From Phoronis australis (taxonomy: Eukaryota; Phoronida; Phoronidae): a stretch of DNA of 64,000 nucleotides. The DNA lies in the NCBI GenBank assembly GCA_002633005.1, contig NMRA01000115.1, positions 73,996-137,995 of the forward strand, read 5' to 3'. Shown piece after piece: positions 9,597 through 21,017 of the stretch. The notes beneath the pieces were generated by a model. That model was not told the DNA's origin and made no database searches. It saw only the letters and a list, made by a program, of their open reading frames with translations. Both the position numbers and the translations under genes were made by a program. Numbering within the stretch: the first letter of the stretch is position 1; each line of letters opens with the position of its first letter.

Positions 9597-10914
9597 TTTG
9601 CAAATCACTCCAAATGCACACACTATCCAGCCTGCTCAAGACATGCCTGACCACAAGCTATCCCATGAGCCTTCGCGAAGGAAGTAACTCGCACATGCGC
9701 AATGCGTAGTTCGTCTGCGCTGCAAATCCGCTATTGAATAGTTGTACTGTCGGGACAGGTGGAGTTTCCCGCTGTGTTTTCGCGAGATTCGATCCACAGT
9801 ACCCTTCCCGGCTGTGGACAAGACGAACCTGCCACCTGCCAGAATAATGTGCTAGTATTGTAATGAATATCGAGAAGCTGTCAAAAATAAACAAAGAAAT
9901 TGCTGATATCCCTAAATCAGAAACTCACTCAAAATGACCAGAATGGTGGGGAGTTTTCCAATAACTGTAGTTGTATTATGGAGCAACTTGAACGCATCAA
10001 TAAAATACATGTGAGTAACACCAGCAAGTTAAAGTCCAAGGATTGTGTCGCCACCAAATATGTCGAAAGTACTAAAGTTTTATCTTTCCTCATGCACATT
10101 ATCCGTTACTGAGCAAAGAACTCTGTCAACTTGTTATTGTTAATTGGCATTAAAAATATTTTAAAACAGTCTATCATAGGTTATTCAGTAGTATTAGTGA
10201 TGACAGATAGTGTGTTAAGCATTGCTTGAAGTTATCTAAGGTATGAATCTAGCAACATACCTTAGCTTCATTCTCTAGGAGCTTCAAATACGAAATATAT
10301 ACGACCGTGTGAAAATTTGTTTACTACAGTACATGTACTTATCCGAGGTCAAAGGTTACAGGGCTGTCATTCAAATCAAATCTTGCCTGAGCTATAGAGC
10401 AGTTCCGTACAGCTGTATATACCCTGTCCTTTCACTCACCCAATCGCCATCGGTCTGTATGCATACATGTACGACCTTTGAGAACAAATGCACTAGTCCG
10501 AGTCGCTTAGACTGTGTTAACGACACGGCAAGTTTCGAAATAATTTTTAAAAACTCTCAACCGAATTCATTTCATTGAGTGATAATTTGATTTATTGGTG
10601 TTTCGATCTCGTCCACACGAAGCACTTTAACTAATGACTCTCGATTTCTGTTGTCCCGTTTCGTACCTTTTTCACATCAATTTCTCCTGCTCGTGGTGTG
10701 TATCACAATGAACTGTTGACCTACCGTACGTAACTGCTGACCTCGAGCTTGACCTAGCATTCACAAAATTAAACAATTTAGTGATAATTAAGTTATTTAC
10801 GAACCGCAAATTCAGTTGGCATTGCGAGTGAATCTTGAAATAGTCAAAATAGTGAAGTCGTCTGTAGGTAATGTTGCCCACAAACAAGTTTTCCCCAAAT
10901 AATTTTGTGCTAAC

Positions 10915-11222
10915 CGGCCTCATACGTGGTATTAACGGCGTACTTTTCATTCTTCACTACGCGAACCACTTTCGAAGCATTATGGGATCTCGAGGAAATC
11001 GGAACACGGTACATGGATACCCGCTTTCCTCGCAGCTTCATAGTTCGCCCAAGCGGTAACGATACACCATATCATAGCTGTACTCACTCTGCCAAAGATC
11101 CACTAACGTTGCTGAGTCGTTTCTCACCGTATTCACAGGATAACGCGACCGTTTAAGAGGTGATGTGGGTATAGACCGATTAAGACGGTAAAAAAGACTA
11201 ATTAAATCGGGTGGCATACTCC
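10915..11222 (+). repeat. copy of the TGCCACCC-end repeat family
   Basis: From GCCTCATACGTGGTATTAAC to GGTGGCATACTCCTTTAA this parallels 4575-4906 closely (shared GCGTACTTTTCATTCTTCAC and GACTAATTAAATCGGGTGGC). It abuts the right breakpoint of duplication copy A. The left part of the element is missing. Confidence 0.8.
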
Positions 11223-11305
11223 TTTAAAGGGGTTCATATCTTCTGCCTTACCGATAGTGTGAGGAACGCCTTGACAGCCGTGGATGCAGAGTCAGCTTTT
11301 TTGAC

Positions 11306-14129
11306 CTATTGCCCCTTTAAACTATCGACCTAGACCCGGTTTGAGCAAAGTGGTTTTGTCCTTTCAGAGTTCCAAAATATTTTCTATTTACCTAGCTGGG
11401 CCTGCCATTTCTACGTCTATCCGTCAAGGTTTGATCTGTTGTTACCTCCACTATTTCAGACGTCAGGTTTTACATCATAGGAACAATATTTCTTTCAGCG
11501 TTTTTTCTGTTTAAAACACCTTACTGTGCCGTCACTTTTTAAACTATTGGTTCGCCCTTCCTTAAAGTTGATCTTTTGCTGTTCAACTGGCAAAATCTGG
11601 CAACTTGCCCGCAGATAAATGCCTACTTTTATTTTCTTCCGCCACAATTACGTCTTTAAGAAATTGTCATTCGTAACTAAGGTGGTAGACAGAACTCGTC
11701 GGCATCAGAAATTTTGGTCTTGCTCCTTTTCTGTGGACCATTAGCGATGACTCCAAGGCACTAAAACACTGGCTGAAATAAACTGAAATAAACGTTGTTC
11801 TGTTCTGGTCTGCATACCAAGAGAAGTGTGTTTGCTGTTTTTCCGGATACAGAATCGATATATGACCTGTGAGTGCCAACGAAAGATTGCAAGAACGCTT
11901 TAACAATAAAAGATGTTACCTGATCCTTGAAACTCTTTTCATCTGGAGTTGAAGCTTTACAAGGTATACTTTTGACCATACCAAGAAACTACTCATATTA
12001 ATGAAATAATACAAAGCAAATAGGGACACATCTATCAATTCGAGATGGCACATTTGAAATAATTTCATTCAACCAATCCTAGAAAGAAGACGTTTAGTGT
12101 GTGAACCGTACACCTCCACATGACAAATACCATGCAAACTCGTGAAATATGACGTCTCTTTCGTAAAATGCAACAATGTTACATTTCCCGCATGTGCATT
12201 CACCGTAAATTGTAACAATTACACAACAACGTGTTACGTTTTAGGAGAGGACTAGAAACGTAATTGTAACAACGACGTAAAATGTAACACTTGTTATATT
12301 TTACGAAATGTTACATTTTACAACGTATCAGCGCTCTCTTTGCAACAATCTGCTCGCACAACAAAGGACACCAGGCTCTACTATTGACCGGAATAGCACC
12401 AAGATTAATTGATGAAGAACTTTGTTCACTTCAGCTGCCCATGTAAAAAGCACATTCGTGAATGTATCTGTACATATGGATTTGATATACATGTAGGGAA
12501 AGACATGTTGCGTTTATGTAGTTCGTAGTATTATCACCGTCTCATTTGTGTACGACGAAATAACTTCAAAATAGATGTTCAGCAAAAATGAAATGTGATA
12601 TATAAAAACAAACGATACTTAAAACGCGTCGGTGACAGCAAAGCTTTTATCTGATATTTTTGTTTCCTAACTTAAGCATGTATCACCAAAGCAACTTCTC
12701 ATGTCTAGCGAAAACACAGCGAAAGCAAATTCCCACACACTAGTTGGTACCTGTGCTTCGCACGAGTTCTACATGCAGCTATTGTTTTTATCAGTAGAAA
12801 CAATTTTTAATGCCTTTGAAGTGTTTGCGACTGCAAATGTTCTGAGAAATAATAAATAAATCATACTACGTTACCGGCTTCAGATGCAATTAAACCAACT
12901 GACCGATCACCGAGACCATATGAGCGCATGGTAATTCAATTTTGCCATCCAAGAACATTTTCTGCAATTTCATGAACGTAAAATCACCCGTCAAGAAATT
13001 GTGAAAAGCACTGATACGCCGTAAAATGTAACAATTTCGTCATTGTTACATTTTACGTGGATATGCCTCTCCTAAAACGTAACAAGTTGTTACATTTTTT
13101 GTAATTGTTACAAGTTACGTCGAATGCACGTGCGAGAAATGTACCATTGTTACATTTTACGAAAGCAACGTCATATTTCATGAGTTTTTATGAGATTTGT
13201 CACTCTGAAGAAAACCGTTCACACACTTAACGCCTTCTTTCCCGGATTGTGTGAATGAAGTTCTATCAAATGTGCCAGGTCGAACTTATACACATGTAGA
13301 TGTGTCCCTATGTGGTTTACATGTATTTTTAACATGAGTAGTTTTATGGTACAGTCAAAATGGACACCGTACTGTTTCAACTCCAGACGAAAGGAGTTTC
13401 TAGGATCAGGTAAAAGGTTTTTTATTGTTAAAACGTTCTTGCAATCTTTTGTTGACGCTCACAGGTCATAAATTAATTGTGTATCCGACATTACAGTAAA
13501 CACCCTTCCCTTGGTAAGCACAACAGTGACATCGTATTTGGCTGATAGTTATCGTATTTCTTCGGGAACAAACGACAATAACAAAATTCTTCATACAGAA
13601 TTCAATTTCGGAAGCCAATGTGATAGAAAAAACACCCGCTTCAGTCCAGGATAGTTTGGTTTATTTCGTCCACTGTTTTATTGCCTTGGAGTCATCGCTC
13701 CACAAAAATGGAGAAAAACCAATAATCCTGATGACAAAGTGTTTTGGCTACCACCTTAGTTAAGAATAACAAACTCTTAAGGACACTGTGGTTGAAGGAG
13801 GTAAAAGTACGCATTTATTTGCAGGCAGGTTGACAGATTTTGCTAATGCAATAGTAAAATATCGCCTTTGAGAAGGGCGAGCCAATAGTTTAAAAAAGTA
13901 GCGGCATACAGTAGTAACGTGTTTTATACAGCTTAAAAGCTTACAAAAATATCATCTTCCCAATGATGTCAAGCCTGTCTGAAGTAGTTGTGGTAACAAC
14001 AGTTCACACCGTGACGTGTAAAAACGGGATGCCAAGCTGGGGCAATAGAAAATATTTTGCACTCTGGAAGGACATGGCTATTTTGCTCAAACCCGGACGG
14101 ATCTCGGTCGATAGTTAAAGGGGCAATAG
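11306..14129. mobile_element. foldback element with about 1 kb terminal inverted repeats
   Basis: The left arm (11306 to about 12337) begins CTATTGCCCCTTTAA and the right arm (about 13013 to 14129) ends with its reverse complement. Corresponding blocks, left and right respectively, include AAATATTTTCTAT at 11376 and 14050, AAACTATTGG at 11541 and 13883, GATGACTCCAAGGCA at 11747 and 13681, and the inner block CGTTTTAGGAGAGG at 12236 and 13066. Near the inner ends each arm holds several copies of TTACATTTTACG and its complement. The unique centre is about 12338-13012 and codes for nothing I recognise. Structure fits a foldback or long-TIR DNA transposon without transposase. Confidence 0.8.
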
Positions 14130-14450
14130 CCGGAAACGTAACTGTCGGCCTTTCGTACAATAAAAACATACACTTTCTCTTTCTATTACATTTTAAGATA
14201 AAATATGAATTAAAATTGCTATGTGGTCAATGTTCATTGGTTCGAAGTGCATATAAATAAAGAAAAAGATTGGACATCCTATTATTAATGGACGTGAAGT
14301 CACGTGTCTAATGAGGCGCCATGTTTTGTGTTGCAGCTCGCCCATGAACGAAATTGGTATATTTACCCTTTTGATACAGTGGCGGATATAGGATTTCACA
14401 AAGGAGGGGCCCAACACTTTGTCTGTAAACATTTGGGCAAAGCACGATTG
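14130..14450. other. no gene recognised
   Basis: Short spacer between the foldback element and the palindrome. No supported feature. Confidence 0.5.
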
Positions 14451-14592
14451 TACAGCACACATCACGAATTTTTGGCCGACCGGTCGGAAATTGGTCAACG
14501 ACCGGCCGTCGACCGGTCGTCTAGCNCCGGTCGACGGCCGGTCGTCGACCAATTTCCGACCGGTCGGCCAAAAATTCGTGATGTGTGCTGTA
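14451..14592. repeat. near-perfect palindrome, 66-bp arms, N in loop
   Basis: The left arm 14451-14516 and right arm 14527-14592 are reverse complements with one mismatch (CAACG against CGACG). The 10-base spacer 14517-14526 ends in an undetermined base. The arms contain smaller palindromes (GACCGGTC, GGCCGTCGACCGG). The open frames covering it on both strands are produced by the symmetry and are not genes. Confidence 0.95.
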
Positions 14593-15170
14593 GATGCGCA
14601 TTGCACCGAATTGGGGGGAGGTCGGGAAAATTTTTGTGTTTTTTCTTCTATAATTCAAGCATTTTCCTTGATTCCTGAAGTATTATCCAAGAAAAAAGGC
14701 AAAGAAAAAAACGGAGAACGTGTCAAACTTGAAAAACTGCATTTAACACAGACTCGAACTCACGACCTGGTGGATACATGCGCGTGCTTTACCACTGCAC
14801 CACCAGGATTTCACTCGTAATTTGGCACTAAGAGACCTACTTGTTTTTGGTCCACAGCCTTTGCGCGCGAAACCTACTTCTTTTTGTAATGCTTATTACA
14901 CATTCTATATTTTGTGCAATCACTTCGTAACAATTTTTTTGTAGTTAAAACAGCCTTCAATTGCCCAAAAGACCAAATCCCTTTTTTGTGTTGGCATTAA
15001 TGACGCGATTGTTTTGGAAATCGTCTTAAGTTAAGGTTTGACAAAGAGAGAATTATGAGTTTCTGAGTGATTCACTGAGGTTCCGATTAAAATTCACATC
15101 TTACCAGCAGCTTCTGTTTTTTACTTGGCGAAATAAATTTCGCCAAGTATGTTGCTCTTCCACTAAGTTT
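14593..15170. other. anonymous DNA with a tRNA-like block
   Basis: Apart from the tRNA-like segment at 14748-14815 and a 10-bp hairpin (CTTGGCGAAA / TTTCGCCAAG near 15124-15149), I see nothing. The same TTTCGCCAAG word recurs four more times through the tandem unit that follows. Confidence 0.4.
14748..14815 (-). tRNA. tRNA-derived (SINE-like) sequence, not a functional tRNA
   Basis: On the minus strand TGGTGCAGTGG fits the polymerase III A box and AGTTCGAGTC the B box, about 35 bp apart. A convincing anticodon stem and closed acceptor stem are absent. It is more likely a tRNA-derived SINE head or pseudogene than a tRNA gene. Confidence 0.35.
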
Positions 15171-15194
15171 GTTTTTTTTTTTTTTTTTTTTTTG

Positions 15195-17515
15195 TTTGTT
15201 TGTTCGCACGATACAGGTCGCAATTTTCGTCCGATCATCACGAAATTTACACATAATACGTACTTCCGGAAGTACTGGAAGCCTATTGTTTTTCGTCAAA
15301 ATCGGATCCAAGATGGCGGCTGTGGCGGCCATTTTGTTTTCATTTAAAGGTTCAAATGCTTCTGGAGGCTACAATTTTTTACGTAAAAGGCTAAGAATCG
15401 GCACAGTAAGTGGACCGGAAGTTTGCTACAAGCATACCGGAAATTGTTTACTTCCGATTAAAGATGGCGGAAATATCGGCGATCGCGCATGCGCACCTCA
15501 ATTTTGGCCTAAAAACGTTTTCTCCTGTAGAGGGCGCACTATAAGGCCAATTCCTTTGAAGTTTTACGGATATTAGTTTTTTGTGAAATGCTATTATATC
15601 AACCCAAAAAACCGGAAGTTGCATTCAAGATGGCGGATCTTGTGCATGTTGACCTATTTTCAGTCGTACGTAGATGCTATTTAAACGGGTGAAGGAAAAG
15701 ACGTGAATTTTTGCATGTGGATTCTCTAAGGTATACTCTTTCAAATGAACTGTAACAATTTTTTTCTCAGACTTACCGTTTTCGAGTTATTTGACTTTGA
15801 ATTTCTTAAAAAATAAGCAAAATTTCATTTTTTTCGAAAAATTTACGGAATTAGGCGATACCATCTGTTTAGATAGAATTTTGAACGGGCTTTCAGAAGA
15901 TGTTTTCCATTTTTCGCTAGGACGTCTACTTTTCGAGTTATTTGAGATTTTCTGATAACGCTGTTCCTTTGTTGAGCGCTCTTGCTGCATTGATGTTGGT
16001 ATATCCTCTTTTGAACTAGACTGTAGCCTATTTCTTATTGATTTATGACATCTAAGTTCGTCATATGAATGTTGTGATGTTGTTCATCATCGCCACCACC
16101 ATCATCATATTCGTCATCATCTTCGTCATCTTCGTCATCATCTCCGTCGTTGTCTTTTCCGTTAATTTCGCCAAGTGTCGCACAAGACTGTAGCCTTTTT
16201 CTTACTGATTTCGGACTTCTACGTTCGTCATGTGTATGTTATTAATACTTCTTTTGTTCACCATCGTCGTCATATTCGTCATCTTCGTCATCATCTTTAT
16301 CGTCATCTTTTTGGTTAATTTCGCCAAGGTTCGCTCCTCGGAGCGCTTTCATTTTGTTTGTTCGCACGATACAGGTCGCAATTTTCGTCTGATCATCACG
16401 AAATTTACACATAACACGTACTTCTGAAAGTACTGGAAGCCTATTGTTTTTTGTCAAAATCGAATCCAAGATGGCGGCTGTGGCGGCCATTTTGTTTCCA
16501 TTTAAAGGTTCAAATGCTTCTGGAGGCTACAATTTTTTACGTAACAGGCTAAGAATCGGCACAGTAAATGGACCCGAAGTTTGCTACAACTGTTCCGGAA
16601 ATTGTTCACTTCCGGTTAAAGATGGCGGAAATATCGGCGATCGCGCATGCGCACCTCGATTTTGGCCTAAAAACGTTTTCTCCTCTAGAGGGCGCATTAT
16701 GAGACCAATTCCTTTGAATTTTTACAGGTATTAGTTTCTCACGGCATGCTATTATTCACAGCCAATAAACCGGAAGTTGCTTTCAAGATGGCGGATCTGG
16801 CACATGTTGACCAATTTTCAGTCGTGCTGGAGTGCAATTTTAAACGGGAAGAGAAAAAGACGTGATTGTTTGCATGTGGATTCTTTGAAGTATAATCTTT
16901 CAAATGGCCTGGAACAATTTTTTTCTCAGACTTACCGTTTTGGAGTTATTAGACTTTAGATTTCTTAAAAAAACGCAAAATTTCATTTTTTTCGAAAAAT
17001 TTACGGAATTAGGCGATACCATCAGATTAGATAGAATTTTGAACGGGCTTTCAGAAGATGTTTTGCATTTTTCGCTAGGACGTCTACTTCTCGAGTTATT
17101 AAAGATTTTCTGATGACGCTGTTCCTTTGTTGAGCGCTCTTGCTGCATTGATGTTGGTTTATCTTCTATTGAACTAGACTGTAGCCTATTTCTTATTGAT
17201 TTATGACATCTAAGTTCGTCATATGAATGTTGTGATGTTGTTCATCATCGCAACCACCATCATCATATTCGTCATCATCGTCATCATCTTCGTCATCATC
17301 TCCGTCGTTGTCTTTTCCGGTAATTTCGCCAAGTGTCGCTCAAGACTGTAGCCTTTTTCTTACTGATTTCGGACTTCTACGTTCGTCATGTGTATTTTAT
17401 TATTACTTCTTTTGTTCATTCTCGCCACCATCGTCGTCATATTCGTCATCTTCATCATCATCTTTATCGTCATCTCTTTGGTTAATTTCGCCAAGGTTCG
17501 CTCCTCGGAGCGCTT
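15195..17515. repeat. tandem duplication, two 1158-bp units
   Basis: Unit 1 begins at about 15195 and unit 2 at about 16353. Landmarks repeat with a constant 1158-base offset: GTTCGCACGATACAGG at 15202 and 16360, AAGATGGCGGC at 15310 and 16468, GCGCATGCGC at 15485 and 16643, AAGATGGCGG at 15627 and 16785. Inside each unit the second half is itself a pair of about 165-bp sub-repeats starting GACTGTAGCCT and carrying GTCATC/TCGTCA trinucleotide runs (16080-16160, 16255-16310, 17235-17310, 17430-17480). Unit 1 is preceded by a T tract of 23 bases. Open frames across it (15169-15576, 16444-16734) are parallel in both units but have no recognised domain. Confidence 0.92.
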
Positions 17516-18756
17516 TCATTTTCATCGTCACTCAGATTCCATTTTCTTCATTGCACAGTGAAGCAGACGAAGGGAACGGAGTCGTGGTGCGTAGCGCCAC
17601 TGCTGGTCGCCAAGGCTATCGCGGCAGAGCCACCCCTCCCCCCAAACACCCTAAAAATACACACATTTAATACTTGTTTCAGCCGTATAATGTTAATTAT
17701 CAGGGTAAGTTAATAAACTCAACATTTCCCTACGATCTCGCTGTTTTATTTTGCGGCAGCCAAGGGGGAAGGGGGCCGGCCCCAGCTAACCAGTCCAAAA
17801 CACAAACTCCGACCTTTAAGACAGGAACCCCGGGGGTTAGACAGGAAACCTGCATACTTTTTTCAAATTTTTCGAGACGATGTCCGTTGCTCAAAACTTT
17901 GATTTAAACAATTTAAAGAAATTTCCAATTGTTTTCTGCATTTGTTTGTTTAACATTGTCAGTAATATGACGTGACTTATATTATATTGAATTTGTTATT
18001 TGATATTCATCGGTACCAGGGTTTTCCGTAGATAAACCCCCGGCGTGTATTCGAAAAGTGAAAATTTTCAGGCATTTCAGTAACACCAAAAAACGCCCGG
18101 GCGTTTATTCGGAAACGGGAGATCATGATTTTGGCTACGTAAATACATGTACCAGCATGATGAAGTTAATTTCATATTATTCAATAGTTTTTCCAAAAAT
18201 ATTTCCAAAAATCAAAAACAAAATATTATTTCGACTTCCATGTGCTATTATTCATTCATTTCTTTAAATATCTTTACAATTGACGGCATTTTATGGTTCG
18301 ACAATTTACTTGTCGAGAGCACGTTATTTCCAGCACAATCAATTTCCGGATTTTTAAATCGACCACGAGAGTTATTCACTCAAAAGACCTCCGTTACTAA
18401 TTTCGCTGTTCTTGTCCTCAAAAGGAGTACTTCAACTCTTTGTTCATCATCAAAACTGAATTTGGAATGGGAATTTCTGAAATCAATGCATTCACACTCT
18501 TTTTGGTGGATCACTGCTACAAAATTTGTTCTGGAATTTGGTTAGCTGGTATTAAAATACAAAAAACTGTAACGAAATGAAACCAGTCCCGACACTTTTT
18601 GTGACATACACTCAATCTTGTCGAATATAAACAGTTGATTGAGGAATACGTAAAAAAAGAAAATTGCCAATATGTCATGGAGCCGAAACCTGACGCAAAA
18701 GACTGCACCACAACTTTCGCAGTAGAATAACGGTACAGCGGCACTTTGTCATGTAA
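17516..18756. other. no gene recognised
   Basis: Contains G-rich and C-rich short tracts (about 17630-17850) and AT-rich sequence. The frames at 17308-17907 and 18147-18545 show no domain and biased low-complexity composition. Confidence 0.4.
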
Positions 18757-19689
18757 TGTCGCGTGGAGAGAAGAGTGAATAAGACGTCTTTACTCGATCA
18801 CTACCTTATTGCGGACTGACCACTAACTGTACAACATGTTTTTGCAAAACACAAGACCACATGGACCACATGTCATAGAACTGTTTGCCAAGAGTTATAT
18901 AGTAAACCATTCGAACTACACGTAATTGTGCCATATAAGGTAAGTGTAGTTTCAGTACAAACCACAATACTATTACATCTCATTTTCTTTAAAGAAAACA
19001 AGAAAGTATAAATAAAAATATAAATGAACAACTACTAGCCACAATAAACAAATTACCATCCTGAGAGATGGTTCACTCAACAAGACTGAATGCTTTGACA
19101 TTAAATAAATAGTATCTAACCATACCATAACAGACTAATCTAATTAAAAATGTTGTTATCCTTGTAAACCAATACACAGCAATACACACTGACTGATAAG
19201 TACATGTAGTTGTATAATCGATAAATCTAGAGGGTTTCTTGATTTCCATTCATGTCCTTATAACTGCAGGTTTCGATTTAATCTATGGTGAATCGTTATC
19301 AGTGCCACTTGTTGGCTGAATAAGATTGCTGTATGTTTGCTTGATTTTAAGGTGAGCTGAACTGGGCTTTACTGAATGTGGAGATTCTCTCGTGGACAGT
19401 AAGAGTTATCGATTTGCGCCGATACTCTCGTGCTTCATCACCCGATAAATCTACTAGTACCTAATAACTCTTAATTTTCATACGTACAATACGTTCAGAT
19501 TCAGAATTGTTGAACGCTAGCAATGGTTAGCATTCCTCTCGTAATACTTCTTTTGACTCATTTGATAATTAGGCACTTGTGAATGCACTTCATCAGGATT
19601 AATTGCCTCACGTTTTAGCAATGCGTTCGAAGTAGGCAATAATATCCTGGTAGGCCTAGGTCTACCCATTAATCTTTAAAGTGGGTAGG

Positions 19690-20990
19690 CGAACCCAATA
19701 ATGCCATCTCTTTGTGTATTTCTAAAATCCAACAAATCCAAACATATATCACCACTTGCTTCACTTATTTTCTTTATCAATTGCTTTATAACACGAACAG
19801 GTTTCTCTGCAAGACCATTTGCCATCTGGTGACCTGAAGATGATGTCATGTGGATGAAGCCATACAGTAGTTTTCCACAAATTCTCTAAATTCTAGACAA
19901 GAAAACTGAGGATCATTATCTGACACCCAGTAACTTCTCCATAATTCGATGACGTGCATTATTAGCTTTGATATGCTTAATCACTGTAGATGCATTCGGG
20001 GAAAGTAACGGTGATACTTCATGAATCCTCAACAATATTCTATCAACAGCAGGTAGTGTTTGTTCTGTATTCAAACAAATCACATGCAACCGTGTTCCAT
20101 GGAAGAACAGGATTCTCAAACACTTTCACTCTTTTGACTGGATGTTTTCGATGTTTCAAACGTGCAGATCGTCCTGAATCACTGCTGCACCTGCTGTTTG
20201 CATCCAATACACTGAAAAGTTTACTCCCATGTAATCTGGTTACAATATCATCAATTAAACTCAGTGGGTGGTGTTCACGCAAAATAGCATTACTTAAGCT
20301 AGAGTATCAATGCACAACCTGGCTCTGTTATTGCGTTTCCGAACACATACTAATGAAGACACCCAGGGTGTTGGCTCGGTGACTTTCTTCATAATGCCAC
20401 ACCTTTCTAAATGGCCTAATTCCACCTTTACCTGCTCTCTGATTGCAGCGGGAACTGGTCTGGGAGGGTGAGCTACTGGCGGAATAGACGAGCCTACCTG
20501 AATGTCGTATTTCCCTGGAATACACCCAACTGTTTCTTCAAACATCACTGTATTTTCTTACAAAATATTCGTGATTTGCATTTTGGTTTTGAGAGTCGAC
20601 TTCGAACACTCTCAGGACTACATTTAATTTCAGACTGTCATCACGTCCTAACAAATCTACTTGTTTCGTAGTGTCTAGTACAAGAAACTCTAGCATGTGT
20701 CTTTGATTCTTATACACAGCTGGCAGTATAATTTTAATATTTGCTTTCTGTGGCTTGTCATAAATACCATTAACCACAACATTGCTTTGCTTCAACATAT
20801 GTTCGATACCAAACTTTCTCAATGTAGCTAGTGACAACACATTGCATTCTCCAAAAGTATCAATTGCCAAGGATAAGTGTGACCTACCGACTGCTAATGT
20901 GACATTCCAATCATCAGAATTTATACCTGCATAAATTGAATTTATACCGAACATATCTTTAATACTGCATTGTTCCACCATATTTGCCAT
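19690..20990 (-). pseudogene. pol of the gypsy relic, RT-to-integrase deletion
   Basis: The protease part contains LAIDTFGECNVLSLATL, in which the catalytic DTG triad reads DTF, so it would be inactive. The reverse transcriptase begins with HPPRPVPAAIREQVKVEL and KVTEPTPWVSSLVCVRK and reaches HPLSLIDDIVTRLHGSKLFS and VLDAN. The next recognisable words, PWNTVACDLFEY and LLSPNASTVIKHIKANNARH, with DNDPQFSCLEFREF, belong to the integrase core. Finger, palm active site, RNase H and the integrase zinc domain are missing, so a large internal deletion joins RT to integrase near 20170. Confidence 0.82.
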
Positions 20991-21017
20991 TTCGTTCTCC
21001 TAAGTTCTATGTACATT

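Larger units (their letters stand above)
8228..9735. mobile_element. 1.5 kb TIR element carrying a THAP exon
   Basis: AATAGCGGATTTGCAGCG at 8228-8245 is perfectly repeated in inverted orientation at 9718-9735. The segment between them is absent from duplication copy B, where the flanks are joined near 33760-33775, so it is an insertion in copy A (or a clean loss from B). It carries a THAP zinc-finger exon at 8336-8545 near the left end. THAP domains are the DNA-binding part of P-element-type transposases and are also found in Kolobok and some host proteins. No catalytic transposase segment is visible, so the copy is non-autonomous or internally deleted. No clear target-site duplication was found; sequence next to the ends has diverged. 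Confidence 0.75.
6305..10910 (+). repeat. segmental duplication, copy A (partner 31908-35765)
   Basis: Starting at CAGACCCAATTC...GTCAAGGCCTGAGG, this segment aligns collinearly with 31908-35765. It covers the upstream region, the GPCR gene, about 570 bp of 3' flank, a short block with GGGACAGGTGGAGTTT (9736-9840 versus 33770-33880), 9840-10110 versus 34495-34720, and 10110-10905 versus 34780-35760. Copy A has an extra 1.5 kb (8228-9735); copy B has an extra 0.6 kb (33885-34493). The right breakpoint is sharp: copy A continues into a dispersed repeat and copy B into a Penelope-like relic. Both copies have the same orientation, about 25.6 kb apart. Confidence 0.9.

Noticed and set aside
12140-13165. 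CRISPR-like spaced repeats (TTACATTTTACG)
   Set aside because: Spacing is irregular, orientation alternates, and the copies belong to the arms of a foldback element in a eukaryotic genome.
14193-14820. Three overlapping open frames on both strands around the palindrome
   Set aside because: Produced by the symmetry of the 66-bp inverted repeat and reading through an ambiguous base.
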